Positions 1-9,212 are shown, counted from the stretch's first letter. The stretch is 64,000 nt of DNA from Shinella sp. PSBB067 (GCF_016839145.1 NZ_CP069303.1:3038001-3102000), one strand, 5' to 3'. Program-made: numbers and translations. The notes: generated by a model from the sequence alone, not told the origin.

Positions 1-279
1 GAACGACGGATGAAGGGCGACGAGCTGTCCCTGCAGATGGCTGGCGAGATCCGTCACGACGAGGCCGTGCTCCCCGAGCGTTCCCTTGATCTCCTCGACA
101 TAGTCCTGGCTTTCCGCCGCACGTTCGAGATCGATCACGCGGCGGTCCCAGGTGGGGATCTGCACGCCCTTGAACCCCTTGTCGGCGGCCCAGCCGGCCA
201 GCCCCTCCAACGAGTCGAAGGGTGCCTCATCGCCGGCAAATTGCGCGAGGAACACGCCGGGACCCTTGATGGTTCTCAT
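1..279 (-). CDS. Sugar phosphate isomerase/epimerase family protein (3' end outside window)
   Basis: The first 93 residues are visible; the rest lies beyond the window start. The N-terminus (GVFLAQFAGDEAPF, then GFKGVQIPTWDRR) looks like the opening strands of an AP-endonuclease-2/xylose-isomerase-like TIM barrel, the fold used by IolE, IolH and many sugar epimerases. The ATG at 279 is preferred because an AAGG sequence lies about nine bases upstream; an in-frame ATG at 288 sits directly on that sequence. It follows iolD by about 45 bp on the same strand, so it is probably the second gene of the iolD operon and acts on an inositol-derived keto sugar. That substrate is inference; only the fold is supported. 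Confidence 0.75.
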   Translation of the reverse strand, partial: MRTIKGPGVFLAQFAGDEAPFDSLEGLAGWAADKGFKGVQIPTWDRRVIDLERAAESQDYVEEIKGTLGEHGLVVTDLASHLQGQLVALHPSF

Positions 280-324
280 GCTTGTCATCCTTCAGATGGA
301 TTGGTTGCCGTAGTCTTGCCGCGA

Positions 325-2166
325 TCAGACGCCGACGCGCTGTTTCCTGCGACCTTCCGCCTGGTCCCTGGCCGCGGCGTTGACTTCGGCCCGCGCGCTC
401 ACCTGCGGCACGCCGACATCCCACCAGGCATCGCCCGGCGTCCAGGTGAAGGCGTCGGAGACGATGGTGATGACGGTGGTGCGGTCGTTCGCCTGCGCCC
501 ATTCGACGGCCTCGCCGAGGTCGGCAAGGCTTTCGACATGGCGCGTCAGCGCACCCATCGCCTCGGCATGCTTGGCGAAGTCGACGGCGAAGGGTTCCTT
601 GACGCGGCAATCCCTGATCAGGTTGTTGAAGGAGGCGCCGCCCTTGCCGTTCTGCAGGCGGTTGATGACGGCATAGCCGCCGTTGTCGCAGACGATGAGG
701 ATCATCTTGTGGCCGGAAAGAACGGTCGAATAGATGTCCGAGTTCATCATCATGTAGGTGCCGTCGCCGATCATGACGATGGGCGTGCGGGTGGGATCGG
801 CCATGGCCGCGCCCCAGCCGGCGGCGATCTCGTAGCCCATGCAGGAGAAGCCGAACTCGCAGTCGAAGGTGTTCGGCGCCTTGACGCGCCAGTTCTTCAT
901 CACCTCGCCCGGCAGGCCTCCGGCGGCGGTGATGAGAAGGTCACGCTCCTTCGCCCTGGAATTGACGATGCCGACGACCTGGGCATAGGTCGGCACCGGC
1001 ACGTTGGTCGGCTTCTGGTAGCCGTCGAGCGCCGCGTTCCACTTGGCGAATTCCTGCCGGCCCTTTTCCGTCCAGCCGGCGTCCGCCTTGTAGCCGCCGA
1101 TGGCGGCCTCAAGCTCGGCCACCGTCTCCAGCGCATCGCCGACGACGGCGACGGCGCGGTGCTTGTTGGCGTCCCAGCGGGCCGCGTTGATCGCGACGAA
1201 GCGGGCGTCGGGAGAAAAGGCCGTCCAGGACCCGGTGGTGAAATCCATGAGGCGCGTGCCGACCGCCAGCACCACGTCGGCCTCGCCGGCCAGCGCATTG
1301 GCCGAGGTCGAGCCGACGATGCCGATCGGGCCGACATGGGCCGGGTGGTCATGGGTGACGGTGCCCTTGCCGGCGATGGTCTCGCAGAGGGGAATGCCGT
1401 GCTTTTCGGCAAACGCGGCGAGCGCCGCCTCGGCGCCGGAATAGCGCACGCCGCCACCGGAGATGATCAGCGGGCGCTTCGCCGCCTTCAGCACGCGCAC
1501 GGCCTCGGCGAGGCTTTCACGGTCCGGCCGCGGACGCGGGATCCTGTGCACGGTCGGCTCGAAGAACCGTTCGGGATAGTCCCAGGCAATCTCCTGTGCG
1601 TCCTGCGGCAGGGCAAGGAACGCCGGGCCGCAATCGGCCGGGTCCAGCATGACGGCGACGGCCTGCGGCAGCGAGGAGAGGATCTGTTCGGGATGGACGA
1701 TACGGTCCCAGAAGCGCGTGACGGCCTTGAAGGCATCGTTGACGGTGATGGTCGGATCGCCGAAATGCTCGACCTGCTGCATGACTGGGTCGGGCCGGCG
1801 GCTGACGAAGCTGTCGCCGGCCAGGAGCAGGATGGGAAGGCGATTGGTATGCGCCACGCCCGCGGCTGTCACCATGTTCAGCGCACCCGGACCGATGGAA
1901 CTGCACGCAACCATGATCTGGCGCCGGCGTGTCGCCTTCGCAAAGCCGATCGCGGCGAGCGCCATGGACTGCTCGTTCTGGCCGCGCCATGTCGGCAGCG
2001 TATCCTTGACGGCTTCCAGCGCCTCGGAAAGGCAGGTCACATTGCCATGGCCGAAAATTGCGAAGACGCCCGGGAAAAGCGGCTCGCGCCGGCCGTCGAT
2101 TTCGGTAAACTGATTGCAGAGATAGCGAACCAGGGCCTGCGCCATGGTGAGACGAACGGTACCCAT
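325..2166 (-). CDS. iolD: 3D-(3,5/4)-trihydroxycyclohexane-1,2-dione acylhydrolase, ThDP-dependent
   Basis: IolD opens the ring of the diketone made by IolE in inositol catabolism, giving 5-deoxy-D-glucuronate. The 613-residue protein begins MGTVRLTMAQALVRYLCNQ, which is characteristic of IolD, and has the three-domain layout of thiamine-diphosphate enzymes. The N-terminal part carries the catalytic-Glu region, the middle domain has GVRYSGAEAALAAFAEK, and the C-terminal ThDP motif begins at GDGTYMMMNSD. Length is normal for the family. GGGAGG lies just before the ATG at 2166. An inverted repeat shared by the whole block lies 74 bp upstream. The next gene on this strand is the isomerase/epimerase fragment; iolB and iolC are not adjacent. 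Confidence 0.93.
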   Translation of the reverse strand: MGTVRLTMAQALVRYLCNQFTEIDGRREPLFPGVFAIFGHGNVTCLSEALEAVKDTLPTWRGQNEQSMALAAIGFAKATRRRQIMVACSSIGPGALNMVTAAGVAHTNRLPILLLAGDSFVSRRPDPVMQQVEHFGDPTITVNDAFKAVTRFWDRIVHPEQILSSLPQAVAVMLDPADCGPAFLALPQDAQEIAWDYPERFFEPTVHRIPRPRPDRESLAEAVRVLKAAKRPLIISGGGVRYSGAEAALAAFAEKHGIPLCETIAGKGTVTHDHPAHVGPIGIVGSTSANALAGEADVVLAVGTRLMDFTTGSWTAFSPDARFVAINAARWDANKHRAVAVVGDALETVAELEAAIGGYKADAGWTEKGRQEFAKWNAALDGYQKPTNVPVPTYAQVVGIVNSRAKERDLLITAAGGLPGEVMKNWRVKAPNTFDCEFGFSCMGYEIAAGWGAAMADPTRTPIVMIGDGTYMMMNSDIYSTVLSGHKMILIVCDNGGYAVINRLQNGKGGASFNNLIRDCRVKEPFAVDFAKHAEAMGALTRHVESLADLGEAVEWAQANDRTTVITIVSDAFTWTPGDAWWDVGVPQVSARAEVNAAARDQAEGRRKQRVGV

Positions 2167-2239
2167 TTAAAAACCTCCCTGAGCCGGCATTGCCGCGCCG
2201 GCTCCAATTGCAGAACCATTATTTCATTTTTATAAATAT

Positions 2240-2255
2240 TGCAATACTTGTTGCA
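2240..2255. promoter_or_regulatory. Operator-like inverted repeat, iolD promoter
   Basis: TGCAA-tacttg-TTGCA is a perfect five-base inverted repeat with a six-base spacer. It sits 74 bp upstream of iolD in an AT-rich gap. It is one of eight matching sites in the first 24 kb, all but one of them in promoter gaps. Binding by the RpiR protein encoded at 4603-5514 is inferred. Confidence 0.6.
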
Positions 2256-2257
2256 CG

Positions 2258-3451
2258 TCAGATCGGCAGCCGGCAATCGGTCCATTGCCCGCCCGACCGG
2301 CTCGATGCGAGCGCCGCCTCGATGAACTTGACGCCGAGCGCACCGTCCATCACCGTCGGATATTCCAGCAGCCCTGCAGGCAAGGCCCTGCCAAGACGCC
2401 GCGCCTCGACGGCAATCGCGAATTCCTCGTAGAGATTGCCCCAGGCATCGCTGAGCGCCTCGGGATGGCCGCGCGGCATATGCACGAAGCGGGCGGCGCT
2501 TGCGCCGATCCCCGCGCCCTCGCCGCGCGTCAGCAGGCGGGCCGGCTCGCCGAACCGGCGCAAATGCAGGGCCTCCGGCTCCTCCTGGTTCCATTCGAGG
2601 CTCGCCTTGTCGCCGAAGACGCGGATGCGCAGGCCGCAATGGGTGCCGGGCGCGACCTGCGAGACCATGATGGTACCGGGAACGTCGCCCTCGTAGCGCA
2701 CATGCATGAAGGCCGTGTCTTCCAGCGCCTTCGGCGGACCCAGCGTGTGGAATTCCGCCCGCACCGCCGTGACGGGGCGGCCGCACACGAACGCACTGAG
2801 ATGGTGGCAATGGGTGCCGATGTCTCCGGTGGTGAAGGTCGGGCCGACGATGGCGGGATCGAGGCGCCACTGCGCTCCGGCGCCGGCGTCGCTCGGCGGT
2901 GTGAGCGCCCATTCCTGAAAATACTCGACATGCACCTGCCGCAGCGTACCGAGCGCGCCTTCGCGGATCATCTGGCGCGCCTGCCGCACCATGGCGGAGG
3001 CGGCATAGGCATAGGTCACGCCGAAGATGAGGCCCGTCTCCCGCTGGCGGCGCACGAGATCGAGCGCATCGGCGAGCGTCGTCGTCAACGGCTTGTCGCT
3101 GATGACGTCGATGCCGTTTTCCATGAAGGCGCAGGCGATGGCATGATGGGAGTTGTTGGGCGTGGTGATGGCCACGGCATCGATGCCATCCGGCCGCCCC
3201 GCCTCGCGCTCGGCCATCACCCGGTAGTCCGTGTAGATGCGGTCCTCGGCCAGCAGCCAGGCTCGCCCGGATTCCTGCGCCACCTGCGGCCGGGACGACA
3301 GCGCGCCTGCAACCACATCCCAGCGGTTGGAGAGCCGCGCACCGCGCGCATGTACCTTGCCGATGAAGCTGCCCTGCCCGCCGCCGACGATGCCGAGCCG
3401 CAAACGGCGCTCGGCCGGCGGAAACGCCTGGCCGCCGGAAACCTCTGCCAT
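2258..3451 (-). CDS. Gfo/Idh/MocA family oxidoreductase
   Basis: A 397-residue NAD(P)-dependent dehydrogenase of the glucose-fructose oxidoreductase/inositol dehydrogenase superfamily. The Rossmann motif GIVGGGQGSFIG is near residue 20. DKP takes the place of the usual EKP near residue 125, and DIGTH in the C-terminal half is the typical catalytic motif of the GFOR-like branch rather than of IolG. The ATG at 3451 is chosen because GAGGGG lies at a good distance; an upstream in-frame ATG at 3475 has no such site. It is divergent from the IolG-like gene at 3560, with an operator-like repeat between them. The substrate is probably a sugar, cyclitol or keto-inositol; not determinable from sequence. 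Confidence 0.85.
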   Translation of the reverse strand: MAEVSGGQAFPPAERRLRLGIVGGGQGSFIGKVHARGARLSNRWDVVAGALSSRPQVAQESGRAWLLAEDRIYTDYRVMAEREAGRPDGIDAVAITTPNNSHHAIACAFMENGIDVISDKPLTTTLADALDLVRRQRETGLIFGVTYAYAASAMVRQARQMIREGALGTLRQVHVEYFQEWALTPPSDAGAGAQWRLDPAIVGPTFTTGDIGTHCHHLSAFVCGRPVTAVRAEFHTLGPPKALEDTAFMHVRYEGDVPGTIMVSQVAPGTHCGLRIRVFGDKASLEWNQEEPEALHLRRFGEPARLLTRGEGAGIGASAARFVHMPRGHPEALSDAWGNLYEEFAIAVEARRLGRALPAGLLEYPTVMDGALGVKFIEAALASSRSGGQWTDCRLPI

Positions 3452-3523
3452 GATCCCCTCCCTCGAAATCCACACCTGCCCGAAAACGAGCTTGCAGAAT
3501 TAATATTGAAAGAATATCAAATC

Positions 3524-3539
3524 CGCAACGTTTTTTGCA
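3524..3539. promoter_or_regulatory. Operator-like inverted repeat, divergent dehydrogenase promoters
   Basis: cGCAA-cgtttt-TTGCA, one mismatch from the consensus TGCAA-N6-TTGCA. It lies 20 bp before the start at 3560 and about 73 bp before the start at 3451, so it could govern both genes. A weaker related half-site is at 3493-3508. Confidence 0.5.
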
Positions 3540-3559
3540 TAACCATCGGGAGGAAGTCG

Positions 3560-4561
3560 ATGATCAGGATCGCGTTGCTCGGCTGCGGGCGTATCGGGAA
3601 GATGCATGCTGCCACGATTGTCCGCTCAAGCAAAGCGGAACTCGCAGCCGTGTACGATCCCGTTTCCGCGGCAGCCGAAGAGGTCGGCAGCCGGTTCGGC
3701 TGCGTGGTCGCGGCGAGTGCGGGGGAGGCCATCGCGCAGGCCGATGCCGTGCTGATCGCAACGTCCACGCCGACGCATGCCGACCTCATCGAGGCGTCGG
3801 CAAAGGCCGGCAAGGCCATTTTCTGCGAGAAGCCCATCGACCTGTCGCTGGCCAGGGTCAAGGCCTGCCGTGCGGCGCTGGAAGGCTTCGACAAGCCGAT
3901 CCAGATCGGCTTCAACCGTCGATACGATCCGGGGCACCGCGCGGCGCGCGATGCGGCCCGCTCCGGCGAGATCGGCGAGATCCGCCAGGTGATCATCACC
4001 TCGCGCGACCCGGGCCTTGCCTCCCGCGAATACCTCAAGGCATCTGGCGGCATCTTTAAGGACATGACCATCCACGATTTCGACCTCGCCCGCTTCATGC
4101 TGGGCGAAGAGCCCGTCGAGGTTTTCGCGACGGGCAGCGCGCTCATCGACCCGACACTGGCCGACCTGAACGATATCGACTCCGCCATGGTCGTCCTGCG
4201 CACGGAAAGCGGCAAGCTTTGCCACATCAACAATTCCCGCGCCGCGATCTACGGCCATGACCAGCGCGTCGAGATCCTCGGTTCGAACGGAATGCTCATC
4301 TCCGGGAACCGCCGCGCGCATGGTCTCGAACGATTCGGGCCGACCGCGACCGGCGCCGGCGAACCCTTCCTCAACTTCTTCATCGAGCGCTACGCAGAGG
4401 CCTATGCGCTGGGGCTGGAATCGTTCATCGACTGCGTGGAAACCAACACGATGCCGGACGCCACCTTTGAGGACGGCGAAAGATCCCTGGCGCTTGCCGA
4501 GGCGGCAAACCTATCCCGCGCCGAGCGACGGTTCGTCGACATCCGCGAAATCGCCGGGTGA
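3560..4561 (+). CDS. Inositol 2-dehydrogenase-like Gfo/Idh/MocA oxidoreductase
   Basis: A 333-residue dehydrogenase with an N-terminal Rossmann motif (ALLGCGRIGKMHA), a CEKP motif with the catalytic-type lysine near residue 93, and MTIHDFDLARF, the IolG-like catalytic segment. Length matches myo-inositol 2-dehydrogenase. IolG oxidises myo-inositol to 2-keto-myo-inositol (scyllo-inosose) with NAD+. GGGAGGAAG precedes the ATG. The gene ends at a hairpin and converges on the RpiR regulator. A second IolG-like gene is at 25149, so the two may handle different inositol isomers; symbol iolG is plausible but not certain. Confidence 0.85.
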   Translation: MIRIALLGCGRIGKMHAATIVRSSKAELAAVYDPVSAAAEEVGSRFGCVVAASAGEAIAQADAVLIATSTPTHADLIEASAKAGKAIFCEKPIDLSLARVKACRAALEGFDKPIQIGFNRRYDPGHRAARDAARSGEIGEIRQVIITSRDPGLASREYLKASGGIFKDMTIHDFDLARFMLGEEPVEVFATGSALIDPTLADLNDIDSAMVVLRTESGKLCHINNSRAAIYGHDQRVEILGSNGMLISGNRRAHGLERFGPTATGAGEPFLNFFIERYAEAYALGLESFIDCVETNTMPDATFEDGERSLALAEAANLSRAERRFVDIREIAG

Positions 4562-4567
4562 GATCGC

Positions 4568-4597
4568 TGCCCGCCGTTCCAAATGGATCGGCGGGCA
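4568..4597. terminator. Bidirectional hairpin terminator between convergent genes
   Basis: TGCCCGCCG and CGGCGGGCA form a nine-base perfect stem in the 41-bp gap between the ends of the IolG-like gene (+) and the RpiR gene (-). A short T/C-rich stretch follows on the plus strand. Confidence 0.6.
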
Positions 4598-4602
4598 TTC
4601 TC

Positions 4603-5514
4603 TCACGGCTTGCGGCGCTGGTTTCCCGTCACCGTCGGAATTTGCGGCGAGCCCTTCTTGTCTTCCTGGAGCAGCGCTGCAACCGCGACCGCGATGGCCT
4701 GGGTCAGGCACATCGGCGCGGCAAGCGAGCGCGAGAACGAATATTCGTCCTCCGGGATCGTGAAGAGGACGCTGGCATTCTTTGCAAGGGGGGACAGCTG
4801 GCTATCCGTGATGGCGACCATCGGCGTGCCGTTGTGCGCCGCGACATCGGCGATCGTCACGACCTCCTTGGCATAGTGGCGGAAGGCGATGGCGACCAGC
4901 ACGTCCTTCTTGCCCATGACCTGCGCCATCTCGGGCGCCAGCCCGCCCGCCGGATCGAGCAGAATGACCCGCAACTGCAGCATCGAGAGCACGTAGCGGA
5001 GGAATTTCGCAATGGGCTCCGAGCGTAGCTGGCCGGCGATGAAGATCGTATTCGCGTTCTTCAAGGCCTTGGCGGCCTGCGACAGGCTTTCCTCAGGCGT
5101 CGAGCTCAGCAGCTCCTGCAACGTTGCGATATCGCGAACGACCAGATCATGGAGGAAACCGAGGTTCCCCTTGCGCTTGTTCTTCTCCAGATCGACATCC
5201 AGCGCGCTGATGCGCTCGCGGTAGCCGGGGGCCGCCGTCGAAAGACGGCTTTGAAAGACGGCCTGGAGCTGCTTGAAGCCCGAGAAGCCGAAGTTCTGGG
5301 CGAACCGTACAAGGATGGACGGATGGGCGCCGCATTGCTCGGCAATCGCGTTGATCGACTGCATGGCGACCACGTTCGGGTTTTGCGTGATGAAGCGGGC
5401 GACCTGCTGGAAGCGGTCACTGAGGTTCGGATAGGCCTCCGTGACGAGGTTGACGAACGTTTCGTAGTTGGCTGTGCGTGGTGGCGGCTGATCGGACTGT
5501 TTTACCCGTGGCAT
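4603..5514 (-). CDS. MurR/RpiR family transcriptional regulator with SIS domain
   Basis: A 303-residue regulator. Residues about 15-90 form the RpiR-type helix-turn-helix (SINAIAEQCGAHPSILVRFA), and residues about 135-265 form a sugar-isomerase (SIS) domain that senses phosphorylated or free sugars. This family includes IolR of rhizobia and HexR. The ATG at 5514 (MPRVKQSDQ) has AGGAG nine bases upstream; the longer upstream extension is not supported. It lies inside the inositol block between an IolG-like gene and an importer operon. It is the best candidate to bind the TGCAA-N6-TTGCA repeats seen throughout the block, one imperfect copy of which is in front of this gene. A repressor role is inferred. 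Confidence 0.88.
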   Translation of the reverse strand: MPRVKQSDQPPPRTANYETFVNLVTEAYPNLSDRFQQVARFITQNPNVVAMQSINAIAEQCGAHPSILVRFAQNFGFSGFKQLQAVFQSRLSTAAPGYRERISALDVDLEKNKRKGNLGFLHDLVVRDIATLQELLSSTPEESLSQAAKALKNANTIFIAGQLRSEPIAKFLRYVLSMLQLRVILLDPAGGLAPEMAQVMGKKDVLVAIAFRHYAKEVVTIADVAAHNGTPMVAITDSQLSPLAKNASVLFTIPEDEYSFSRSLAAPMCLTQAIAVAVAALLQEDKKGSPQIPTVTGNQRRKP

Positions 5515-5621
5515 GCAGCGCAACTCCTGAAGCGTGATGTGCAAGAGGCCGCGGCACTCGATGCTTGTCTTGCGCGCGGTCCAATCGCCTACCCAGTGCA
5601 GTATTGCAAAAACCGGCAATC

Positions 5622-5637
5622 CGCAACGCTTGTCGCA
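5622..5637. promoter_or_regulatory. Imperfect operator-like repeat upstream of rpiR-type gene
   Basis: cGCAA-cgcttg-TcGCA, two mismatches from the consensus found elsewhere in the block, about 108 bp before the regulator start. It could mediate autoregulation; it is the weakest of the eight copies. Confidence 0.3.
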
Positions 5638-5673
5638 GCAGCCCCGTCAAGCGGCGGATCCGCGGTGACGACA

Positions 5674-5701
5674 GGGGGTGCGCCATGGCGAACGCACCCC
5701 C
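5674..5701. terminator. Hairpin after importer operon
   Basis: GGGGGTGCG pairs perfectly with CGCACCCCC around a ten-base loop, just beyond the stop of the substrate-binding gene at 5709. It likely ends the minus-strand operon that starts near 12465. The stem is followed by GTTTTCC on the plus strand. Confidence 0.55.
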
Positions 5702-5708
5702 GTTTTCC

Positions 5709-6656
5709 TCAATAGGGGGCGTCGGGGAAGTAGTATTCCGCCGCATTGTCCTTGGTGATCAGCGGGCTGCCCAGCACATAGCGACCGTTGATCGGCGCCT
5801 GCGTGGCGAACTTCATGGTGACGAGCTCGATGGCAGGGATGATCAGCGTCGGCGGGTAGAAGATGTCGGCATCGACCATGTCGTGGCCGTCCATCACCAG
5901 CTTGATCACCTTGTTCATGCCGGAACCGCCGAGCACCGTCACGTTCTTGCGGTCCGCCTGCTTGATCGCCTCGATGGCACCGAGTGCGGCATCGTCGTCA
6001 CCGGCCCACACGCCGTCGATCTCGGGGAAACGCTGGAGATAGTCCTGCATCACCTCGAAACCCTTGTCCGGGTTCCAGTTGGCGTATTGCATGTCGAGCA
6101 CTTCGATCTTCGTATCCTTCAGCGCCGCGTTGAAGGCGTCGATGCGGATATTGTCGATCGCCGTCGGGATGCCGCGCATCACGACGATCTTGCCGCCATC
6201 GGGAAACTTCTTCTTGAAGTATTCGGCGGCCGCCGTGCCGTATTGCGGATTGTCGCCGCCGACATAGAGGTCCTCGATGCCTTCTTCGGCAAGCCCACGG
6301 TCGACGGTCGCGATGAACACGCCCTTGGCCTTGGCGGCCTTGACCGGCTCGGTCAGCGGATCGGATTCGAAGGGCAGCACGACGAGCGCGTTGATGTTGC
6401 GCGCCATCAGGTCCTCAATGTCGTTGACCTGCTGCGTGGCGCTCGACGATGTGGCCAGCACGAAGTCGATGTTCGGGAAGGCTTCCTTCATCCGGTCGAT
6501 CGTGCGCTTGGTGTGGTAGTTGAGGCCGCCCGTCCAGCCATGCGTGGCCGCCGGGATCGAGACGCCGATGACGGCATCGGCGGCAAGCGCCGGCGTCGCC
6601 AGGCTCACGGCAGCGACCGCACCTGCCGTGATCATGGATTTCAGTCTGTTGAACAT
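5709..6656 (-). CDS. Sugar/cyclitol ABC transporter substrate-binding protein (importer 1)
   Basis: A 315-residue periplasmic protein with a Sec signal peptide (MFNRLKSMITAGAVAAVSLATPALA, cleavage about residue 25). It has the two-lobed ribose-binding fold (GVSIPAATHGWTGGLNYH near the start; GVWAGDDDAALGAIEAI later). It delivers a sugar or inositol to the permease encoded just upstream (7705-6689). It is the last gene of a minus-strand series: aldehyde dehydrogenase, aldolase, 2-hydroxyacid dehydrogenase, ATPase, permease, binding protein. Context favours a cyclitol or modified sugar as ligand; the ligand itself is not shown by sequence. Confidence 0.88.
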   Translation of the reverse strand: MFNRLKSMITAGAVAAVSLATPALAADAVIGVSIPAATHGWTGGLNYHTKRTIDRMKEAFPNIDFVLATSSSATQQVNDIEDLMARNINALVVLPFESDPLTEPVKAAKAKGVFIATVDRGLAEEGIEDLYVGGDNPQYGTAAAEYFKKKFPDGGKIVVMRGIPTAIDNIRIDAFNAALKDTKIEVLDMQYANWNPDKGFEVMQDYLQRFPEIDGVWAGDDDAALGAIEAIKQADRKNVTVLGGSGMNKVIKLVMDGHDMVDADIFYPPTLIIPAIELVTMKFATQAPINGRYVLGSPLITKDNAAEYYFPDAPY

Positions 6657-6688
6657 TCACTTGTCTCCCTGTTGAAGTGAAAGAAGGA

Positions 6689-7705
6689 TCAGCCCTGCAC
6701 GCGGTCGCGCTGCAGCAGGACGGCGATGATGATGATCGCCCCCTGGAATGCGCCGTTGAGATAGGGGCTGACGAAGCCGGTGAGGTTGAGGATGTTGCTG
6801 ATGAAGCCGAGGATCAGCACGCCGACGATGGTGCCCCAGATACGGCCGAAGCCACCGCTGAGCGCGGTGCCGCCGATGATGACGGCGGCGATCGCTTCCA
6901 GTTCCCACATCAGACCGGTCGATGGCGTGGCGGCGCCGAGACGCGGCACGTAGATGACCGTGGCGACGGCGACGCAGAGGCCCTGGATAACATAGGTGAG
7001 GATGCGCACGCGGTTGACGGGGATTGCCGAGTAGAAGGCGACATGGCGGTTCGAGCCGATGGCGGCCACATGCCGGCCGAAGCGCATGCGCCTGAGCACC
7101 AGCTCGCCGACGATGGCGATGACGGCGAGCACGAGGATCGGCACGGCGATGCCGAGAACCTGGCCGTAATAGATCGGGCGTGCGGCATCGCGCAGCGAGA
7201 AATCGAGCGAGATGGAGCCGCCATCCGCAAGCCAGGTGATGACCGATCGGAAGATACCCATGGCACCGAGGGTCACGATGAAGGCTTCCACCCGCCCCTT
7301 GACGATCATGACCCCATTGAGCAGTCCCGCGGCCGCACCGACGACCAGAGAAAAGACGATGCCCGCGGCAACGAGCTGCCAGCCCGGCCCGAGCGTTTCG
7401 GCGGCCGCATTCATGAACATGATCGTGACGCCCGCCACCAGCGCCGAGAGCGAGCCGACGGAAAGGTCGAGCCCGCCCGCCGTGATGACGAAGGTGGCGC
7501 CGACCGCGATGATGCCGATGATGGCGCTGCGCGTGAAAACGTTCGAGAGGTTTTCCGCGCCGAGAAAGCTGTCGCTCATCAGCGAGCCGACGAGCATCAG
7601 CAGGATGAGGGCGATGAGCGGGCCTGCGGCCCCGAAAATCCCCGCAAGGGTGCGGCCCGGCGACGCCGTGGCGTTGCCGGCGGACGTGGCGGTAATGTCG
7701 GTCAA
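6689..7705 (-). CDS. Ribose-type ABC transporter permease (importer 1)
   Basis: A 338-residue inner-membrane protein of the RbsC family with eight or more hydrophobic segments. It carries the family markers GGLDLSVGSLSAL near residue 80 and IIGGTALSGGFGRIWGT near residue 275. Its start codon overlaps the stop of the ATPase gene (ATGA), which supports translational coupling. It forms the homodimeric channel fed by the binding protein at 5709-6656. Confidence 0.9.
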   Translation of the reverse strand: MTDITATSAGNATASPGRTLAGIFGAAGPLIALILLMLVGSLMSDSFLGAENLSNVFTRSAIIGIIAVGATFVITAGGLDLSVGSLSALVAGVTIMFMNAAAETLGPGWQLVAAGIVFSLVVGAAAGLLNGVMIVKGRVEAFIVTLGAMGIFRSVITWLADGGSISLDFSLRDAARPIYYGQVLGIAVPILVLAVIAIVGELVLRRMRFGRHVAAIGSNRHVAFYSAIPVNRVRILTYVIQGLCVAVATVIYVPRLGAATPSTGLMWELEAIAAVIIGGTALSGGFGRIWGTIVGVLILGFISNILNLTGFVSPYLNGAFQGAIIIIAVLLQRDRVQG

Positions 7706-9210
7706 TGGCTTGCCTCCTCCTGCGGGCCTCTGTCTTCCAGGCCCATGGCAAATCGAATGATGTCGGTCTCGCTGATCGCGTCGCCGGAGAGCTCGCCGGC
7801 AATGCGGCCGCGCCGCATGACAAGGACGCGATCGGAAAGCCCGACGATCTCCTGCATCTCGGACGAGATGACGACGATCGCCTTGCCCTCGGCGGCGAGC
7901 GTGGCGATGATCTCGTAGATCTGCTGCTTGGCGCCGATATCGACGCCGCGCGTCGGCTCGTCGAAGACGATCAGATCGGGCTCGACGGCAAGCGTCTTGG
8001 CGATCAGCACCTTCTGCTGGTTGCCGCCGCTGAGCGCGCCGGCCGTGACGTCGAGACGGCCGGTGCGGATGTCATAGCGCCCGACGGCCGCTTCGAGATC
8101 ACGCCGCTCCGCGCGTCGGTCGATCCAGCTCGCGCCGTTGACCGCCCCCTTTGTAAGAGCCACGTTCTGATCGAGCGACTTGCCGAGCAGCAGGCCCTTT
8201 CCCTTGCGGTCTTCCGTCAGGTAGGCGAGCTTCAGGCCCCAGGCCTCGCGCGCCGCCGGCAGCTTCCGCGCCTCGCCACGCAGCACGAACGACCCGCAGC
8301 GCGCCGGCCTCAACCCGAAGAGCGCTTCGAAGAGTTCGGTGCGGCCGGAGCCGACGAGCCCGGAAATGCCGAGCACTTCCCCTTCGCGAATATCGAGCGT
8401 CCCGTCTTCGACAGCGCCCGGCGATGTGAGGCGGGAAACACTGAGCAAGGCCTTGCGTTCCGCAGGACCGCGCCGGGGTGGATAGATTTCCGACAGAGGC
8501 CGCCCGACCATCGCCTCGGCCATCTCGTCCTCGGAAAGATCAGACGCATTCTCGACGCGCACGATCTGGCCGTCACGCAGCACCGCGACGCGATCGGCGA
8601 TGTCCCTTACCTCATCGAGGCGATGCGAGGTGAAGATCACCGAGCCGCCCGCCTCGCGAAACGTCCGGATACGGCGGAAGAGATTGCCCGCCTCCGTCGC
8701 CGAGAGCACGGCGGTCGGTTCGTCCATCAGGATGAGTTTCGGCTGCCGGGCGAAGGCCTTGGCAAGCTCGATCATCTGCCAGTCGGACACCGGCAGGTCG
8801 CTGAGCCGCGCCCGAACGGGAGCGGCCGAGCCGAGTTCGGCCAGCAGGTCTTTCGCCCGTATATCCATCGCCTTGCGGTCCGTGAAAGGACCCCGCGTGA
8901 TCTCCCGGCCGAGGAAGACGTTTTCCGACACCGTCAGATGCGGCGCCAGGCAGAACTCCTGGTGCACCATGACGATGCCTGCGCGCTCGGCAGCATGCAG
9001 CGTTTCGGGCGCCGGCATGCCGTCCAGCAGCATCGTGCCCGAAGACGGCGAGGCCAGCCCGGCGGCAATGCGCATGAGGGTGGATTTGCCGGCACCGTTT
9101 TCGCCGACCAGCGCCAGCACCTCGCCCGGCCTCACGACGAGGTCGATCCCCTTGAGCACCGGCACGATGCCATAGGACTTGGCGATGTCACGGAATGTCA
9201 GGAGCGCCAT
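7702..9210 (-). CDS. Sugar ABC transporter ATPase with two nucleotide-binding domains (importer 1)
   Basis: A protein of about 502 residues with tandem ATPase domains as in RbsA/MglA. Domain 1 has Walker A GENGAGKSTL near residue 37 and Walker B LILMDEPT. Domain 2 has the degenerate Walker A GLVGSGRTE, the signature LSGGNQQK and Walker B LIVFDEPTRGVD. The signature of domain 1 reads LPVSDWQ, a weak match. The ATG at 9210 is used; a GTG at 9216 overlaps the stop of the preceding dehydrogenase and is an equally possible coupled start. It energises import by the adjacent permease. Confidence 0.9.
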   Translation of the reverse strand: MALLTFRDIAKSYGIVPVLKGIDLVVRPGEVLALVGENGAGKSTLMRIAAGLASPSSGTMLLDGMPAPETLHAAERAGIVMVHQEFCLAPHLTVSENVFLGREITRGPFTDRKAMDIRAKDLLAELGSAAPVRARLSDLPVSDWQMIELAKAFARQPKLILMDEPTAVLSATEAGNLFRRIRTFREAGGSVIFTSHRLDEVRDIADRVAVLRDGQIVRVENASDLSEDEMAEAMVGRPLSEIYPPRRGPAERKALLSVSRLTSPGAVEDGTLDIREGEVLGISGLVGSGRTELFEALFGLRPARCGSFVLRGEARKLPAAREAWGLKLAYLTEDRKGKGLLLGKSLDQNVALTKGAVNGASWIDRRAERRDLEAAVGRYDIRTGRLDVTAGALSGGNQQKVLIAKTLAVEPDLIVFDEPTRGVDIGAKQQIYEIIATLAAEGKAIVVISSEMQEIVGLSDRVLVMRRGRIAGELSGDAISETDIIRFAMGLEDRGPQEEASH

Positions 9211-9212
9211 GG

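Noticed and set aside
10..2235. 741-residue plus-strand frame
   Set aside because: Antisense to iolD, which has full family motifs; the composition is that of a shadow frame.
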